Origin: Elusimicrobiota bacterium
GTDB lineage: Bacteria; Elusimicrobiota; Elusimicrobia; UBA1565; UBA9628
Assembly: GCA_016182905.1 (NCBI GenBank)
Contig: JACPFR010000010.1
Span: 174,578-238,577, forward strand
Reading direction: 5' to 3'
Length of the DNA: 64,000 bases
Positions 8,491 to 16,263 of the stretch are shown in pieces. The notes under the pieces were generated by a model. It saw nothing but the letters and a program-made list of their open reading frames with translations. It was not told the origin of the DNA and searched no databases. Position 1 is the stretch's first letter. Each line of letters starts with the position of its first letter. The translations under genes were made by a program, and so were the position numbers.

Positions 8491-9116
8491 GGAGGAAGGT
8501 CTGCATCCTGGCCAGCGGCGGCTTCGACAGCGGCGTGCTCCTGGCCGACTACCTCGAGCGGGGCTACGAGGTCCATCCGTTCTACGTCAGCTCCGGCTTC
8601 TTTTGGGAGAAGGCCGAGCTGCACTGGCTCCGGCGCTTCCTGAAGGCGCTGAAAAGCCCGCGCCTGAAGCCGCTGACCGTCGCCGAGACCCCGATGGGCT
8701 GGATCATGGGCGGACATTGGAGCCTGACGGGCAAGGGCGTGCCCTCGTCGCGCGCGGCCTGGGACTCGGTGTACCTCCCGGGGCGCAACCTCCTCCTGCT
8801 GAGCCAGGCCGGGGTCTACGCCGCCACGCGCGGCCTGCCGCTCGTCGTCCTCGGCGTCCTGCGGGGCAACCCCTTCGCCGACTCGAAGCCGCGCTTCCTC
8901 ATGGACATGGAGTCGGCGATCAACGACGCCCTGCGCTCGCGCCTCAAGGTCGAGGCCCCCTACACCAAGCTCCACAAGGACGGCGTGGCGCGCCTGGCCG
9001 AGCGCTTGGGGAAGCGCTTCCCGCTCGAGCTGACCTTCTCCTGCCTGCGTCCGCGCGGCGTGGACCCGTGCGGCAAATGCAGCAAGTGCGCCGAGCGCCG
9101 CGCCGGACTCCGCTGA
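8487..9116 (+). CDS. QueC-like PP-loop ATPase
   Basis: The 209-residue protein starts with a PP-loop SGGFDS (residues 10-15) that binds and activates ATP, and ends with C186, C195, C198 and C201 in C-x8-C-x2-C-x2-C order, the zinc site of 7-cyano-7-deazaguanine synthase (QueC). QueC turns 7-carboxy-7-deazaguanine into preQ0 in queuosine synthesis. No queD, queE or queF is nearby. Start ATG 8487 is chosen over ATG 8469 because it makes the same four-base ATGA overlap as the other junctions. QueC paralogues act on proteins or in immunity in some systems (QatC of QatABCD, the QueC-like protein of type IV CBASS), so a non-queuosine role is possible. Confidence 0.75.
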   Translation: MRRKVCILASGGFDSGVLLADYLERGYEVHPFYVSSGFFWEKAELHWLRRFLKALKSPRLKPLTVAETPMGWIMGGHWSLTGKGVPSSRAAWDSVYLPGRNLLLLSQAGVYAATRGLPLVVLGVLRGNPFADSKPRFLMDMESAINDALRSRLKVEAPYTKLHKDGVARLAERLGKRFPLELTFSCLRPRGVDPCGKCSKCAERRAGLR

Positions 9117-9138
9117 TTATCCTTGAGGATAGGCGCCG

Positions 9139-10062
9139 TCAGGCGGCGATCTCGGCGGTGGGGACGGCGAGGGCCTTGTAGGAGCCGGCCTCGAGCTGAT
9201 CGTTGAGCCAGGTCACCGGCTGGGGCTTGAAGGAGACCTCGACGAAGGTCCTGCAGCCGGCGGCGTGCGCCGCGCGCACCGCCTCGAGATGGCGCTCGCA
9301 GGCGACGGTCTGCTCGGCGAGGAGCTCCTTGATCCGCGCCGGGTCGGTCTCCGCCTTGCCGGAGGTGCCCATGAACACGGGGACCTTCGGCGCCTTGAGG
9401 TCGATGGACGCGAGCGCCGCGGCGAGCTCCGCCTTGGCGGGGGCGAAGGCGGCGGTGTGGTACGGCCCCTCGACCTTGAGCACCTTGACCTTGACCGGCC
9501 AGTCCTCGGCGCGCGCCTTCTCGGCGTAGGCCTCGAGCGCGGCGGTGGTCCCGCCGAGCGTTCCCTTCGTCACGGTGTTCCACAGGGCGACGGAGACGCC
9601 GGGGACCTCGGAGACCGAGTCGGCGACGTCCTGGAAGTCGTCGGCGGACGCCGCGGCCAGGCCCATCGGCTCGGAGAAGCCCTTGCAGCAGTCGGAGAAG
9701 GCCTTCGCGCGAGCGGCGATGAAGCGGCCGCTCTCCTCGACGCTGAGCGCGCCGGCCGCTACCAGGGCGGCGACGACGCCCATCGAGTGCCCGATCGCGC
9801 CGTCGAGCACGAGGCCGGGGCGCGCGGCCTCGTAGGCGAGCCAGTGGGCGACGTGGGAGGCGTGGATGGCGCGCTGGGCGTTGAAGGTCAGCGCGAGCGG
9901 CTCCTCGGGCATCGTGGTCAGCAAAGTCTCGAGGTCCGCTCCGAGGGAGGGCTTGAGCCGCTCGATCACGGCGCGGGCGGCGGCGTTCTTGAGGAGCCCG
10001 ACGCCCATGCCCGACTCCTGCACCGACTGCCCGGCGAACAGCGCGCAAACGGTCTCGTTCAT
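9139..10062 (-). CDS. fabD: Malonyl-CoA:ACP transacylase
   Basis: This 307-residue alpha/beta hydrolase-type acyltransferase moves malonyl groups from CoA to acyl carrier protein, supplying extender units for fatty-acid synthesis. The nucleophile elbow GHSMG holds Ser93; the N-terminal FAGQ-x-x-Q-x-SGMG element corresponds to the FPGQGSQ loop, and a conserved His lies in the GPYHTA segment near residue 200. Length fits FabD (about 305-310). It stands alone with its own promoter, 8 kb from the start of the fab-type operon on the same strand, and probably serves it. TATTCT lies six bases before the ATG, so the mRNA is probably leaderless. Confidence 0.88.
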   Translation of the reverse strand: MNETVCALFAGQSVQESGMGVGLLKNAAARAVIERLKPSLGADLETLLTTMPEEPLALTFNAQRAIHASHVAHWLAYEAARPGLVLDGAIGHSMGVVAALVAAGALSVEESGRFIAARAKAFSDCCKGFSEPMGLAAASADDFQDVADSVSEVPGVSVALWNTVTKGTLGGTTAALEAYAEKARAEDWPVKVKVLKVEGPYHTAAFAPAKAELAAALASIDLKAPKVPVFMGTSGKAETDPARIKELLAEQTVACERHLEAVRAAHAAGCRTFVEVSFKPQPVTWLNDQLEAGSYKALAVPTAEIAA

Positions 10063-10068
10063 GGAACG

Positions 10069-10097
10069 AGAATAACTTTTTTGCGGCGAGCCGTCTA
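10069..10097 (-). promoter_or_regulatory. Leaderless-type promoter of fabD
   Basis: On the minus strand: TAGACG (10097-10092), a 17-nt spacer, TATTCT (10074-10069), then CGTTCC and the ATG at 10062. Initiation 6-7 nt after the -10 would place +1 at the start codon. Confidence 0.5.
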
Positions 10098-11288
10098 TTT
10101 GACGGGAGACGGCGGCTCGGCCATGCCGTACAGGCCTCTGCGGCGGGCGTACTCGATGGCGCGGTGCGGGACGAGGCCGTGGCTGCCCTCGCGGACGGCC
10201 GTCGAGGAGGCGTCGAAGCCCGCGTGCTCGATGAACTTGACCTCGAGCGTGGTGGGGACGGACTCGGCGGGACGCTCGCGCTCGATGAAGGCGACCTTGA
10301 GCTGATGCAGGGCCGTGTCGTGGCCGAGCGCCTTCTCGCGGTTGGCCTCGAGCTTCGGCAAGGTGTCGGGGTTGCCCTTCTTGTCGGTCAGGCGGTAGTG
10401 GTCGTCGCCCACCATGTACCAGGCCTCGACCGGCATGCCGGGGTTCAGCGCGAGGATGCGGAAGATGTTGGTCTCGCCGTCGAACTGGGTGCCGACCGCG
10501 ATGGGGGAGTAGACGAAGAACGGGGCGAAGCCCTTGAGGACCTCGACGCCCATCGGGTGGCGGTCGAGGACCGGCGTCATCGTCGGCTTGCGCGGGTCGT
10601 CGCCGGCCAGGACGAAGACGACCTTGTCCACGCTCAGGTCGCCGACGGCGCGCAGGGCGACGATCAGGTGGCCCCAGTGGAACGGGTCGGCGGCCACGGG
10701 ATAGACGCCGACCTTCAGCGGGCGGGCGGGGGAGGAGACGGGGGGGCCGTCCGGATCGACGCGGAGGTCGAGCGACGGGTCGATCTCGCCGGCGTCCAGG
10801 CGCTTCTGGATGGCGGCCAAGGCGCGGTCGGCCTCGCCGGCCACCGTCTCGAGGAGGGAGGCGTCGGCCTCCGGCACGGTGCGCACGGTGTCGAGCAGCT
10901 CGGCGCGGACGTGGCGGCGCAGGCGGGCGGCGGGGCTCCTCGCGGGGATCGGGAAGGCCGCGTCGAGCGCGGCGAAGCGGCGGTGGAGGCGCTCGAAGAG
11001 CGCGGCGCGGGGGTGGCCGTCGACCGGGGCGATGGCCGCCGGGATGACGTGAGCGAGGGCGGATGGGGCCGCGGCGGCGGGCATGGGGGCCGGCGCGGGC
11101 GCGGCCAAGGCCGGGGAGAGGAGCGACGGCGCGAGCGCGGACGGGGCCAGCAGGCCGGGGCCGGAGACGGACACGGGCGAGACGGCCGGGGCGATCGAGG
11201 AGGAGGCCGAGGAGGTCGCGGACTTGGTGACCCCGGCGAAGCTCAGCGCCGGAAGGAGGCCGAGGAGCACGAAAATGAGTTTCTTCAT
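10095..11288 (-). CDS. Exported NadD/NMNAT-like nucleotidyltransferase
   Basis: A 397-residue protein with a signal peptide (MKKLIFVLLGLLPALSFA), then roughly 90 residues of Ala/Pro/Ser-rich low-complexity linker, a helical segment, and a nucleotidyltransferase domain from about residue 190. That domain has the class-defining H204-x-G-H207 in DPFHWGHL and a C-terminal SSTAVREG matching the (I/S)SST-x-(I/V)R motif of nicotinate-mononucleotide adenylyltransferases and related enzymes. These normally work in the cytosol on ATP; an exported copy is odd. Start 11288 is chosen because the signal peptide begins there and TATAAT lies six bases upstream; a start 30 codons further up is also open but lacks both. 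The substrate is unknown. Confidence 0.75.
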   Translation of the reverse strand: MKKLIFVLLGLLPALSFAGVTKSATSSASSSIAPAVSPVSVSGPGLLAPSALAPSLLSPALAAPAPAPMPAAAAPSALAHVIPAAIAPVDGHPRAALFERLHRRFAALDAAFPIPARSPAARLRRHVRAELLDTVRTVPEADASLLETVAGEADRALAAIQKRLDAGEIDPSLDLRVDPDGPPVSSPARPLKVGVYPVAADPFHWGHLIVALRAVGDLSVDKVVFVLAGDDPRKPTMTPVLDRHPMGVEVLKGFAPFFVYSPIAVGTQFDGETNIFRILALNPGMPVEAWYMVGDDHYRLTDKKGNPDTLPKLEANREKALGHDTALHQLKVAFIERERPAESVPTTLEVKFIEHAGFDASSTAVREGSHGLVPHRAIEYARRRGLYGMAEPPSPVK

Positions 11289-11294
11289 GGGTCT

Positions 11295-11341
11295 ATTATA
11301 GCGCGGGGCTCTTTTAAAGAATATGAGCCAGAATATGAGCC
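11295..11341 (-). promoter_or_regulatory. Leaderless-type promoter with upstream 12-bp tandem repeat
   Basis: Minus-strand TATAAT (11300-11295), then AGACCC and the ATG at 11288. No clear -35 is present. Instead, a directly repeated GAATATGAGCC unit (plus-strand copies 11319-11329 and 11331-11341, 12-bp period) covers the -35 to -55 region and could bind a regulator. Confidence 0.45.
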
Positions 11342-11387
11342 TTTTGGGCCCCGCCCTCCTAGGACTAACGCTCCGCAACAGTCCGGC

Positions 11388-12797
11388 CTAGGAGATCATG
11401 AAGCTCGCGGCCGCGTAGCGGCCGGAGTGGGACAGCGAGAGGCTCCAGTCCTGCGGAGCGCCTTTCCACAGCACTCCGGGCAGGCCCGAGTCCTCGGTGA
11501 GCGCCAGGCGCGAGGAGGTCCCGATCTCGTCGTTGGAAGCGGCGATCATGTCGAGCGCGAGGTCGCGGACGAAGGCGCCGGGGGAAGTCCCCGGGGGGAC
11601 CTCGCCGACCGCCCACAGGACGTCGCCCTCGGAGTCGTCGTCGCCGACGAAGCCGCCGCGCAGGACCGCGACGCAGTGCAGCTTGTCCTCGTCGTCGTCG
11701 GTGAAGCGGATGTCGAGCTGGAGGCCGCTCGGGATGTGGGTCGCCTTGCGGCGGAACAGGTCCACCTCGATCTCGTGGAACGCGCCGTTGGGGACCACGA
11801 TCACGGCGCGGCCCAGGGCCTTGTGGCACGCCTCCTTGGCGCAGAAGTAGCGCCAGAAGCCTCGGAACAGGCTCTCGGGCCCGAGCGCGGCCAGGGCGGC
11901 GAGCTCCTTCTTCGTGAGGTGCCGCTCCAGCCACTCCTGATCCGCTTCCATGAGATCGTCCGAGAAGTTCTCCCTCAGCAGGGGACCTTTGAGGTCGACC
12001 ACGTCGTTGCCCGCGCAGTTGCGGGCCATGTCCGAGCCCTTCCACCACTCCTGCTGCATCTCGGCCAGGCGGTCGAACAGCCGCCGGCTGATGTCGCGCG
12101 CGTTGGTCTCGCCCGGGAGCACGCCGTCGATGAGGTCGGCCACGACCCGTAGCCGGTCGCCGCGCGGCGGGGCGGCGGTCGTCGCGATCTGGCGGTCGGA
12201 GCGCAGGTACACGCACAGGAACTTGGAGGCGGGGACCTCGAGGGCGAGCTTGCCGAGGAAGTCCTTCGGCCGCTTCGGCTCGAGCCAGCCGGAGCGGGAG
12301 CGCCCGGCCTCCGGGTAGACGAACACGGCGCCGCCCTGCTTGAGGACCCAGACGCACTTATCGAAGGCCTTCTGACGCCAGGTCTCCGACGCCGCGTCCT
12401 CGCCGCCGCGGAGAAACGGGATGCAGCGGCACAGATAAAGAAGGCCGCGGATGAACGCGCTCTGCACCGGGCCGCCGAGCTTGTAGTAGTTGGTGTACTC
12501 GGGGGTGGACCAGGGGATGCGCCGGTCCTCGATGAGGCGGCTCGTCGGGAACACCGCCCAGTAGACGAGGAAGCTGTCGATGAGCGTCAGGTGGTTGGCG
12601 GCCCAGATGACCGGGCCGTCGTGCGCGTCGAGCTTGGCCCATATCTCGGCGCGGATGCGGTCGATGTCCGGGTCGAGGCGATAGCGGAAATGAAGCCGCG
12701 CGACCGCGGCGACCACGAGCGACACGGGCACCACGAGCGCGCGGCTGAGCGCCCACTGGAGGCGGAGGGCTTTGACTTCCTCCGCCTCCAGGGGCAT
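11388..12797 (-). CDS. Fused PlsC-type acyltransferase and 4'-phosphopantetheinyl transferase
   Basis: A 469-residue two-domain protein. Residues about 1-240 are a lysophospholipid-type acyltransferase: a hydrophobic N-terminus, the catalytic N68-H69-x4-D74 box, and YPEAGRSRSG (161-170) in place of the usual (F/P)EGTRS motif. Residues about 260-469 are a 4'-phosphopantetheinyl transferase: GNDVVDLK (263-270) with the Mg-binding acidic pair, F-C-A-K321-E322-A-C-H-K326, and a C-terminal SLSLSHSGRYAA strand. The second domain would load the phosphopantetheine arm on the acyl-carrier domain encoded two bases upstream; the first would move the finished acyl chain to a lipid acceptor. It is last in the operon. 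The fusion is unusual. Confidence 0.82.
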   Translation of the reverse strand: MPLEAEEVKALRLQWALSRALVVPVSLVVAAVARLHFRYRLDPDIDRIRAEIWAKLDAHDGPVIWAANHLTLIDSFLVYWAVFPTSRLIEDRRIPWSTPEYTNYYKLGGPVQSAFIRGLLYLCRCIPFLRGGEDAASETWRQKAFDKCVWVLKQGGAVFVYPEAGRSRSGWLEPKRPKDFLGKLALEVPASKFLCVYLRSDRQIATTAAPPRGDRLRVVADLIDGVLPGETNARDISRRLFDRLAEMQQEWWKGSDMARNCAGNDVVDLKGPLLRENFSDDLMEADQEWLERHLTKKELAALAALGPESLFRGFWRYFCAKEACHKALGRAVIVVPNGAFHEIEVDLFRRKATHIPSGLQLDIRFTDDDEDKLHCVAVLRGGFVGDDDSEGDVLWAVGEVPPGTSPGAFVRDLALDMIAASNDEIGTSSRLALTEDSGLPGVLWKGAPQDWSLSLSHSGRYAAASFMIS

Positions 12798-12799
12798 TT

Positions 12800-13702
12800 T
12801 TAGGAGAGTTTCTCAGCCAGCGCGACCGCTTCCTGCAGGGCGGCCCGGACCTCGGCGACCTTCTTGTCCTCGATCGCGCGGCGCTTGCCGGCGGCCTCGG
12901 AGACCTCCTGGGAGACGCGCAGCTTCGCCGCGCTCATCTTAAGACGCGTCCTGATCTCGGCCTCCTCGCCGCGGAGCTTGGCCAAGGCGGCCGCGTCGCC
13001 GCCGGCCGACACTCCCTTGATCTTGTCGAGGGTCAGGTTCAGCTCGGTGGTCAGCGCGTCGAAGCCGGCCTTGTCGTTGTTGTAGGCCTTGGCCTTGGAC
13101 GCCGCGAGCTTGGCGGCGTCGGCGAGCAAAACGTCGTAGTCCTTGGCCTGCGCGACGAGGGTCTTGAGGTTCGCCAGGGCCTCGGAACGCTCCGCGCCCG
13201 CGAGCTTCTCGGCCTTGCCCGCCATCTTCTTGAGGGCGTCGGCCATCTTCCAGCCGTCTCCGGTCGCCATCACGTAGGCGAAGGACATGACCTTCTCGAG
13301 GTAGGCGTCGTTCTTCGGCATATGGCCGAGGTCCATCAGCATCTTGACGGAGAGGCCCGGCGTCGCGGCCAAAGCGTCCTGGCCGTCCAGGATGCGCAGC
13401 TTGCCCAGCTCTCCCGCCGTGAGCCTGTACTCCGCGGAGCCCTCGGCGACCGGCGTCTTCGTGGTCATCTTCGTGAGGAACTGGCGCTCGATGGACATGG
13501 TGATGTCGGCGAGGTTCGAGGACTCGATGCCCATGCCCACGATATGGCCGAGGTAGGGGGTGTTCGCGTCCGCGGCGGCGTAGTTCGCCTCGTTAGTGGC
13601 GTACTTCTTGACGCCCGCGGTGATGCGCTTCTCGGTGTCCTCCGGGGTGAGCGTGTTCACGTCCACCGCCTCGACGACCGCCTGTTTTCGCATGAATGCC
13701 AT
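12800..13702 (-). CDS. Divergent acyl-carrier domain fused to a long helical region
   Basis: A 300-residue protein with no obvious annotation at first sight. Residues about 22-98 fit an acyl carrier protein: G56-M-G-I-E-S61-S-N-L-A-D-I-T-M-S-I-E72 aligns without gaps to the helix II region of E. coli AcpP (D-L-G-A-D-S-L-D...), putting Ser61 where the phosphopantetheine attaches; a later LTAGEL matches the T-V-G-D-V element. Residues about 100-300 are Ala/Lys/Glu-rich helices, likely coiled coil. The operon holds every other fatty-acid-synthase activity and a phosphopantetheinyl transferase but no ordinary ACP, which supports this reading. A GGAGG site lies 10 nt before the ATG. Confidence 0.7.
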   Translation of the reverse strand: MAFMRKQAVVEAVDVNTLTPEDTEKRITAGVKKYATNEANYAAADANTPYLGHIVGMGIESSNLADITMSIERQFLTKMTTKTPVAEGSAEYRLTAGELGKLRILDGQDALAATPGLSVKMLMDLGHMPKNDAYLEKVMSFAYVMATGDGWKMADALKKMAGKAEKLAGAERSEALANLKTLVAQAKDYDVLLADAAKLAASKAKAYNNDKAGFDALTTELNLTLDKIKGVSAGGDAAALAKLRGEEAEIRTRLKMSAAKLRVSQEVSEAAGKRRAIEDKKVAEVRAALQEAVALAEKLS

Positions 13703-13736
13703 GTCTTTCTTTCCTCCGGTTTAGCGACCGATTCTA

Positions 13737-15053
13737 TTATTTTCCGTCCCAGCGTTTGAACAAAACACAGCCGTTGACGTCGCCGAAGCCGAACGAGGCC
13801 TTGATGACGTACTCCAGCTCCTTCTTGACCATCGCGTGCGGGATGCTGTTCCCGATCGGGATCTGGGGATGCACGTCCTCGCTGTTGATGGAGGGGTGCA
13901 CGTAGCCTTTCACGATCTGGTCCACGACGGCCACGCATTCGAGGGCGCCGGCCGCTCCGAGCGAATGTCCGATCATGGACTTCGTGGACTGGATGAGGGG
14001 GAACTTGTCGAGCGGGAGCTCCAGGGCCTTGATCCAGCTTCCCACTTCCCGGGGATCGGCTCCCGTCGAAGTGAGGTGGCCGTTGATGAGCGAGATGCGC
14101 TTGGGGTCGACGCCGCTGTCCTTGAGCACCTGCCGGATGCAGCGCATGACGCCGTCCGGGTTGGGGAAGGTCATCGTGCCGCCGTCGCGCTGGCCGCCGG
14201 AGTTGGCGTAGGCCGCGACGACTTCACAAAGGATTTTTGCGCCGCGCTTCTGGGCATGTTCCAGAGTTTCCAGGCGCAAAACGCCCGCGCCGCCCGACGG
14301 CACGAAGCCGCAGGCGCCCGCGCCCATCGGCTGGGAGCCCTTCTCGGGGCGGTCGTTGAACTTGGAGCACAGGACGTCGCGCATGGCGTCGAAGCCCGAC
14401 CAGGTGCCCGCGTGCGTGCCCTCGGCGCCGCCGGCGTACATGGACTCGGCGTAGCCCATCTGGATGTGCTTGAAGGCCTCGAAGATCGCCTCCGTGCCCG
14501 TGTTGCACGCGGAGGAGTTCGTCGTGGTCTGGCCGCCGAGCCCCAGGAATTTGCCGACCGCCACGGACACCGAGCTCTCCATGATCTTGGGGACGATGTC
14601 GGTGCCCATCGGGCGGCAGCCCATGCCCGGGTCCTGCTCGGCCGCCGCGGTCATCACCGGCGCCAGCTCGTCGAACATGGTGTCCATGCCGCCGATGCCG
14701 CAGCCGATGATGGCGCCGGTGTCCCAGTCGACGTGGGTCTCGTTGTAGCCCTTCTTGAGATCCACGAGGACCCCTGACATCCGGGCGGCTTCCACGGCGG
14801 CCATCGTCGCGTACACCATCGCCTCGTTGAGCTTGGCGAGGTCGGGGCCGGAGATCAGCGCCTCGGCCTCGTCGGGACCGACGGGGGGCTTGCCGCCGAT
14901 CTGGCAGGCGAAGTTGAGAGCCTTGAGCTCCTCGTGGTGGGCGATGCCGGACTTGCCCGCGGCCAGCGCCGCGGAGTAGTCGGCGACGCCGAGGCCGTTC
15001 GGGGCGACCGCCCCGATGCCGGTGATGACGACGCGCTTGGGAAATCGGCTCAT
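13737..15053 (-). CDS. fabF: 3-oxoacyl-ACP synthase II (KASII-type)
   Basis: This 438-residue thiolase-fold condensing enzyme extends acyl-ACP with malonyl-ACP. The triad is complete: C183 in NSSACNTG, H326 in NGHLTSTGAD and H363 in KSMIGHSLGAAGA. Length is somewhat above typical FabF (about 412), with the excess before the active Cys (roughly residues 95-160). Start 15053 overlaps the stop of the dehydratase gene by four bases (ATGA on the minus strand). Within the operon it is the elongating KAS, paired with the KASIII-type starter enzyme. A secondary-lipid or polyketide-like ketosynthase is possible because of the insert. Confidence 0.88.
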   Translation of the reverse strand: MSRFPKRVVITGIGAVAPNGLGVADYSAALAAGKSGIAHHEELKALNFACQIGGKPPVGPDEAEALISGPDLAKLNEAMVYATMAAVEAARMSGVLVDLKKGYNETHVDWDTGAIIGCGIGGMDTMFDELAPVMTAAAEQDPGMGCRPMGTDIVPKIMESSVSVAVGKFLGLGGQTTTNSSACNTGTEAIFEAFKHIQMGYAESMYAGGAEGTHAGTWSGFDAMRDVLCSKFNDRPEKGSQPMGAGACGFVPSGGAGVLRLETLEHAQKRGAKILCEVVAAYANSGGQRDGGTMTFPNPDGVMRCIRQVLKDSGVDPKRISLINGHLTSTGADPREVGSWIKALELPLDKFPLIQSTKSMIGHSLGAAGALECVAVVDQIVKGYVHPSINSEDVHPQIPIGNSIPHAMVKKELEYVIKASFGFGDVNGCVLFKRWDGK

Positions 15054-15541
15054 TTCAGTTTCTCCGAATCCTTGGGGATCCACAGCCCGGAGACGACGCC
15101 GGAAAACGCGGTCTCTCCGTCCTTCGGCCCGCCGAGGAACTTGATCTCGGCCTCGGCCACGAGCTTGCCGGCACGGAAAAACCCGTCCTTGCCGAACTGG
15201 GCGCGGCAGGCGAGCGTGTCTCCGGGGCGCACCATCTTCTTGAAGGAGCCCTTGTCCACGTGCGTGAACAGGTTGACGAGCTCCGCCAGGCGCTCCTCGC
15301 CGGCCTTGGCGCCCATCAGGTAGATGGCCCAGGCGACGACCGAGGTCTGCACCGCCATCTCCACCATCTTCACGCCGGGCACGACGGGGTTCCCGGGGAA
15401 ATGGCCCGCGCAGTCCTCGTCCTTCCAGGTGTACTTGGTCAGGACGTGCTGCTTGTCGATCTCGAGGATCTGATCGATGAAGCGCATCGGCGGGCGCTGG
15501 GGGACGAGCTTGAGGACTTCGGCGGCGGTGAGGTCGCTCAT
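15050..15541 (-). CDS. 3-hydroxyacyl-ACP dehydratase, FabZ/FabA-like
   Basis: A 163-residue hot-dog-fold dehydratase that removes water from 3-hydroxyacyl-ACP to give the trans-2-enoyl-ACP. The signature A-G-H47-FPGNPVVPGV is intact; the catalytic acidic residue would lie on the following helix (VKMVEMAVQ). Length is between FabZ (about 150) and FabA (about 170). It overlaps both neighbours by 1-4 bases in the fab-type operon, so expression is translationally coupled. Confidence 0.87.
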   Translation of the reverse strand: MSDLTAAEVLKLVPQRPPMRFIDQILEIDKQHVLTKYTWKDEDCAGHFPGNPVVPGVKMVEMAVQTSVVAWAIYLMGAKAGEERLAELVNLFTHVDKGSFKKMVRPGDTLACRAQFGKDGFFRAGKLVAEAEIKFLGGPKDGETAFSGVVSGLWIPKDSEKLK

Positions 15542-16263
15542 CAGAGCGCCATGCCCCCGTCGACGGCGATGACGGCGCCGGTCAGGTACTGGTTCTCGAT
15601 CGCGTGCCAGACGGTCTCGGCGATCGCCTCGGGCCCGCCGAAGGCGCCGAGGGCCACGTCCTTCTTGATTCCGGAACGCTGCTCCTCGGGGATCTCGGCG
15701 GTCATCGCGGTCTCGATGAAGCCGGGGGCGATCGCGACGACGCGGATCCCCTTCGGGCCCAGCTCCGAGGCGAACTGCAGGGTGAGCGCTTCGAGAGCGG
15801 CCTTCGTGGCGCGGTACACGGCGGAGCCGACGACGGCCTTGCGGGCGAGCACCGAGGATATGTTGACGATCACGCCGGACTCGTTGCGGGCCATCTCTTT
15901 GGCGAAGTCGCGCATGAGGAATAACGGCGCTTTCAGGTTGGTGTTGATCAGCTTGTCGAAGCCTTCCTCCGAGACCATGAGGGCCGGCTCGTGGGGCTTG
16001 TCGATGCCGGCGTTGTTGATCAGACAGAAGGGGGTTCCCTTGGCAAGCACGGCATCCAACAGAGTTTTTCGGCCTTCGGCCGTCGACAGATTCGCTTGAA
16101 CGGCGAACGAATCGGGGATCTCGTTGACGAGCGCCTCCGCGGCCCCCTTATTGCCGTTGTAGTGTATACAGACCTGGAGCTGGCCTTCGGCTTTTACGGC
16201 GATCAATTTGGCGATAGCGGCGCCGATCCCACCGGACGCACCCGTCACGACGGCGATATCCAT
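15541..16263 (-). CDS. fabG: 3-oxoacyl-ACP reductase (SDR)
   Basis: A 240-residue short-chain dehydrogenase that reduces 3-oxoacyl-ACP with NADPH. The nucleotide-binding TGASGGIG (residues 7-14), NNAG (83-86), S136/S137, Y150 and K154 (Y-R-A-T-K) are all present, followed by an APGFIETAM stretch typical of FabG. The C-terminus A-V-D-G-G-M fits too. Gene order (KASIII, KR, DH, KASII) and the one-base junctions place it in the fab-type operon. Confidence 0.9.
   Translation of the reverse strand: MDIAVVTGASGGIGAAIAKLIAVKAEGQLQVCIHYNGNKGAAEALVNEIPDSFAVQANLSTAEGRKTLLDAVLAKGTPFCLINNAGIDKPHEPALMVSEEGFDKLINTNLKAPLFLMRDFAKEMARNESGVIVNISSVLARKAVVGSAVYRATKAALEALTLQFASELGPKGIRVVAIAPGFIETAMTAEIPEEQRSGIKKDVALGAFGGPEAIAETVWHAIENQYLTGAVIAVDGGMAL

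Noticed and set aside
9118..9131. TATCC-TTGA-GGATA hairpin between the QueC-like gene and fabD as a bidirectional terminator
   Set aside because: Only five pairs, mostly A/T, no T-run; too weak to call.
11319..11341. Tandem GAATATGAGCC copies as a CRISPR or satellite start
   Set aside because: Only two 12-bp-period copies in a promoter; no spacer structure.
11357..11393. CCTAGG-containing inverted repeat after the acyltransferase-PPTase gene as a terminator
   Set aside because: Only a five-base stem (GGACT/AGTCC) with a 13-base loop and no T-run.
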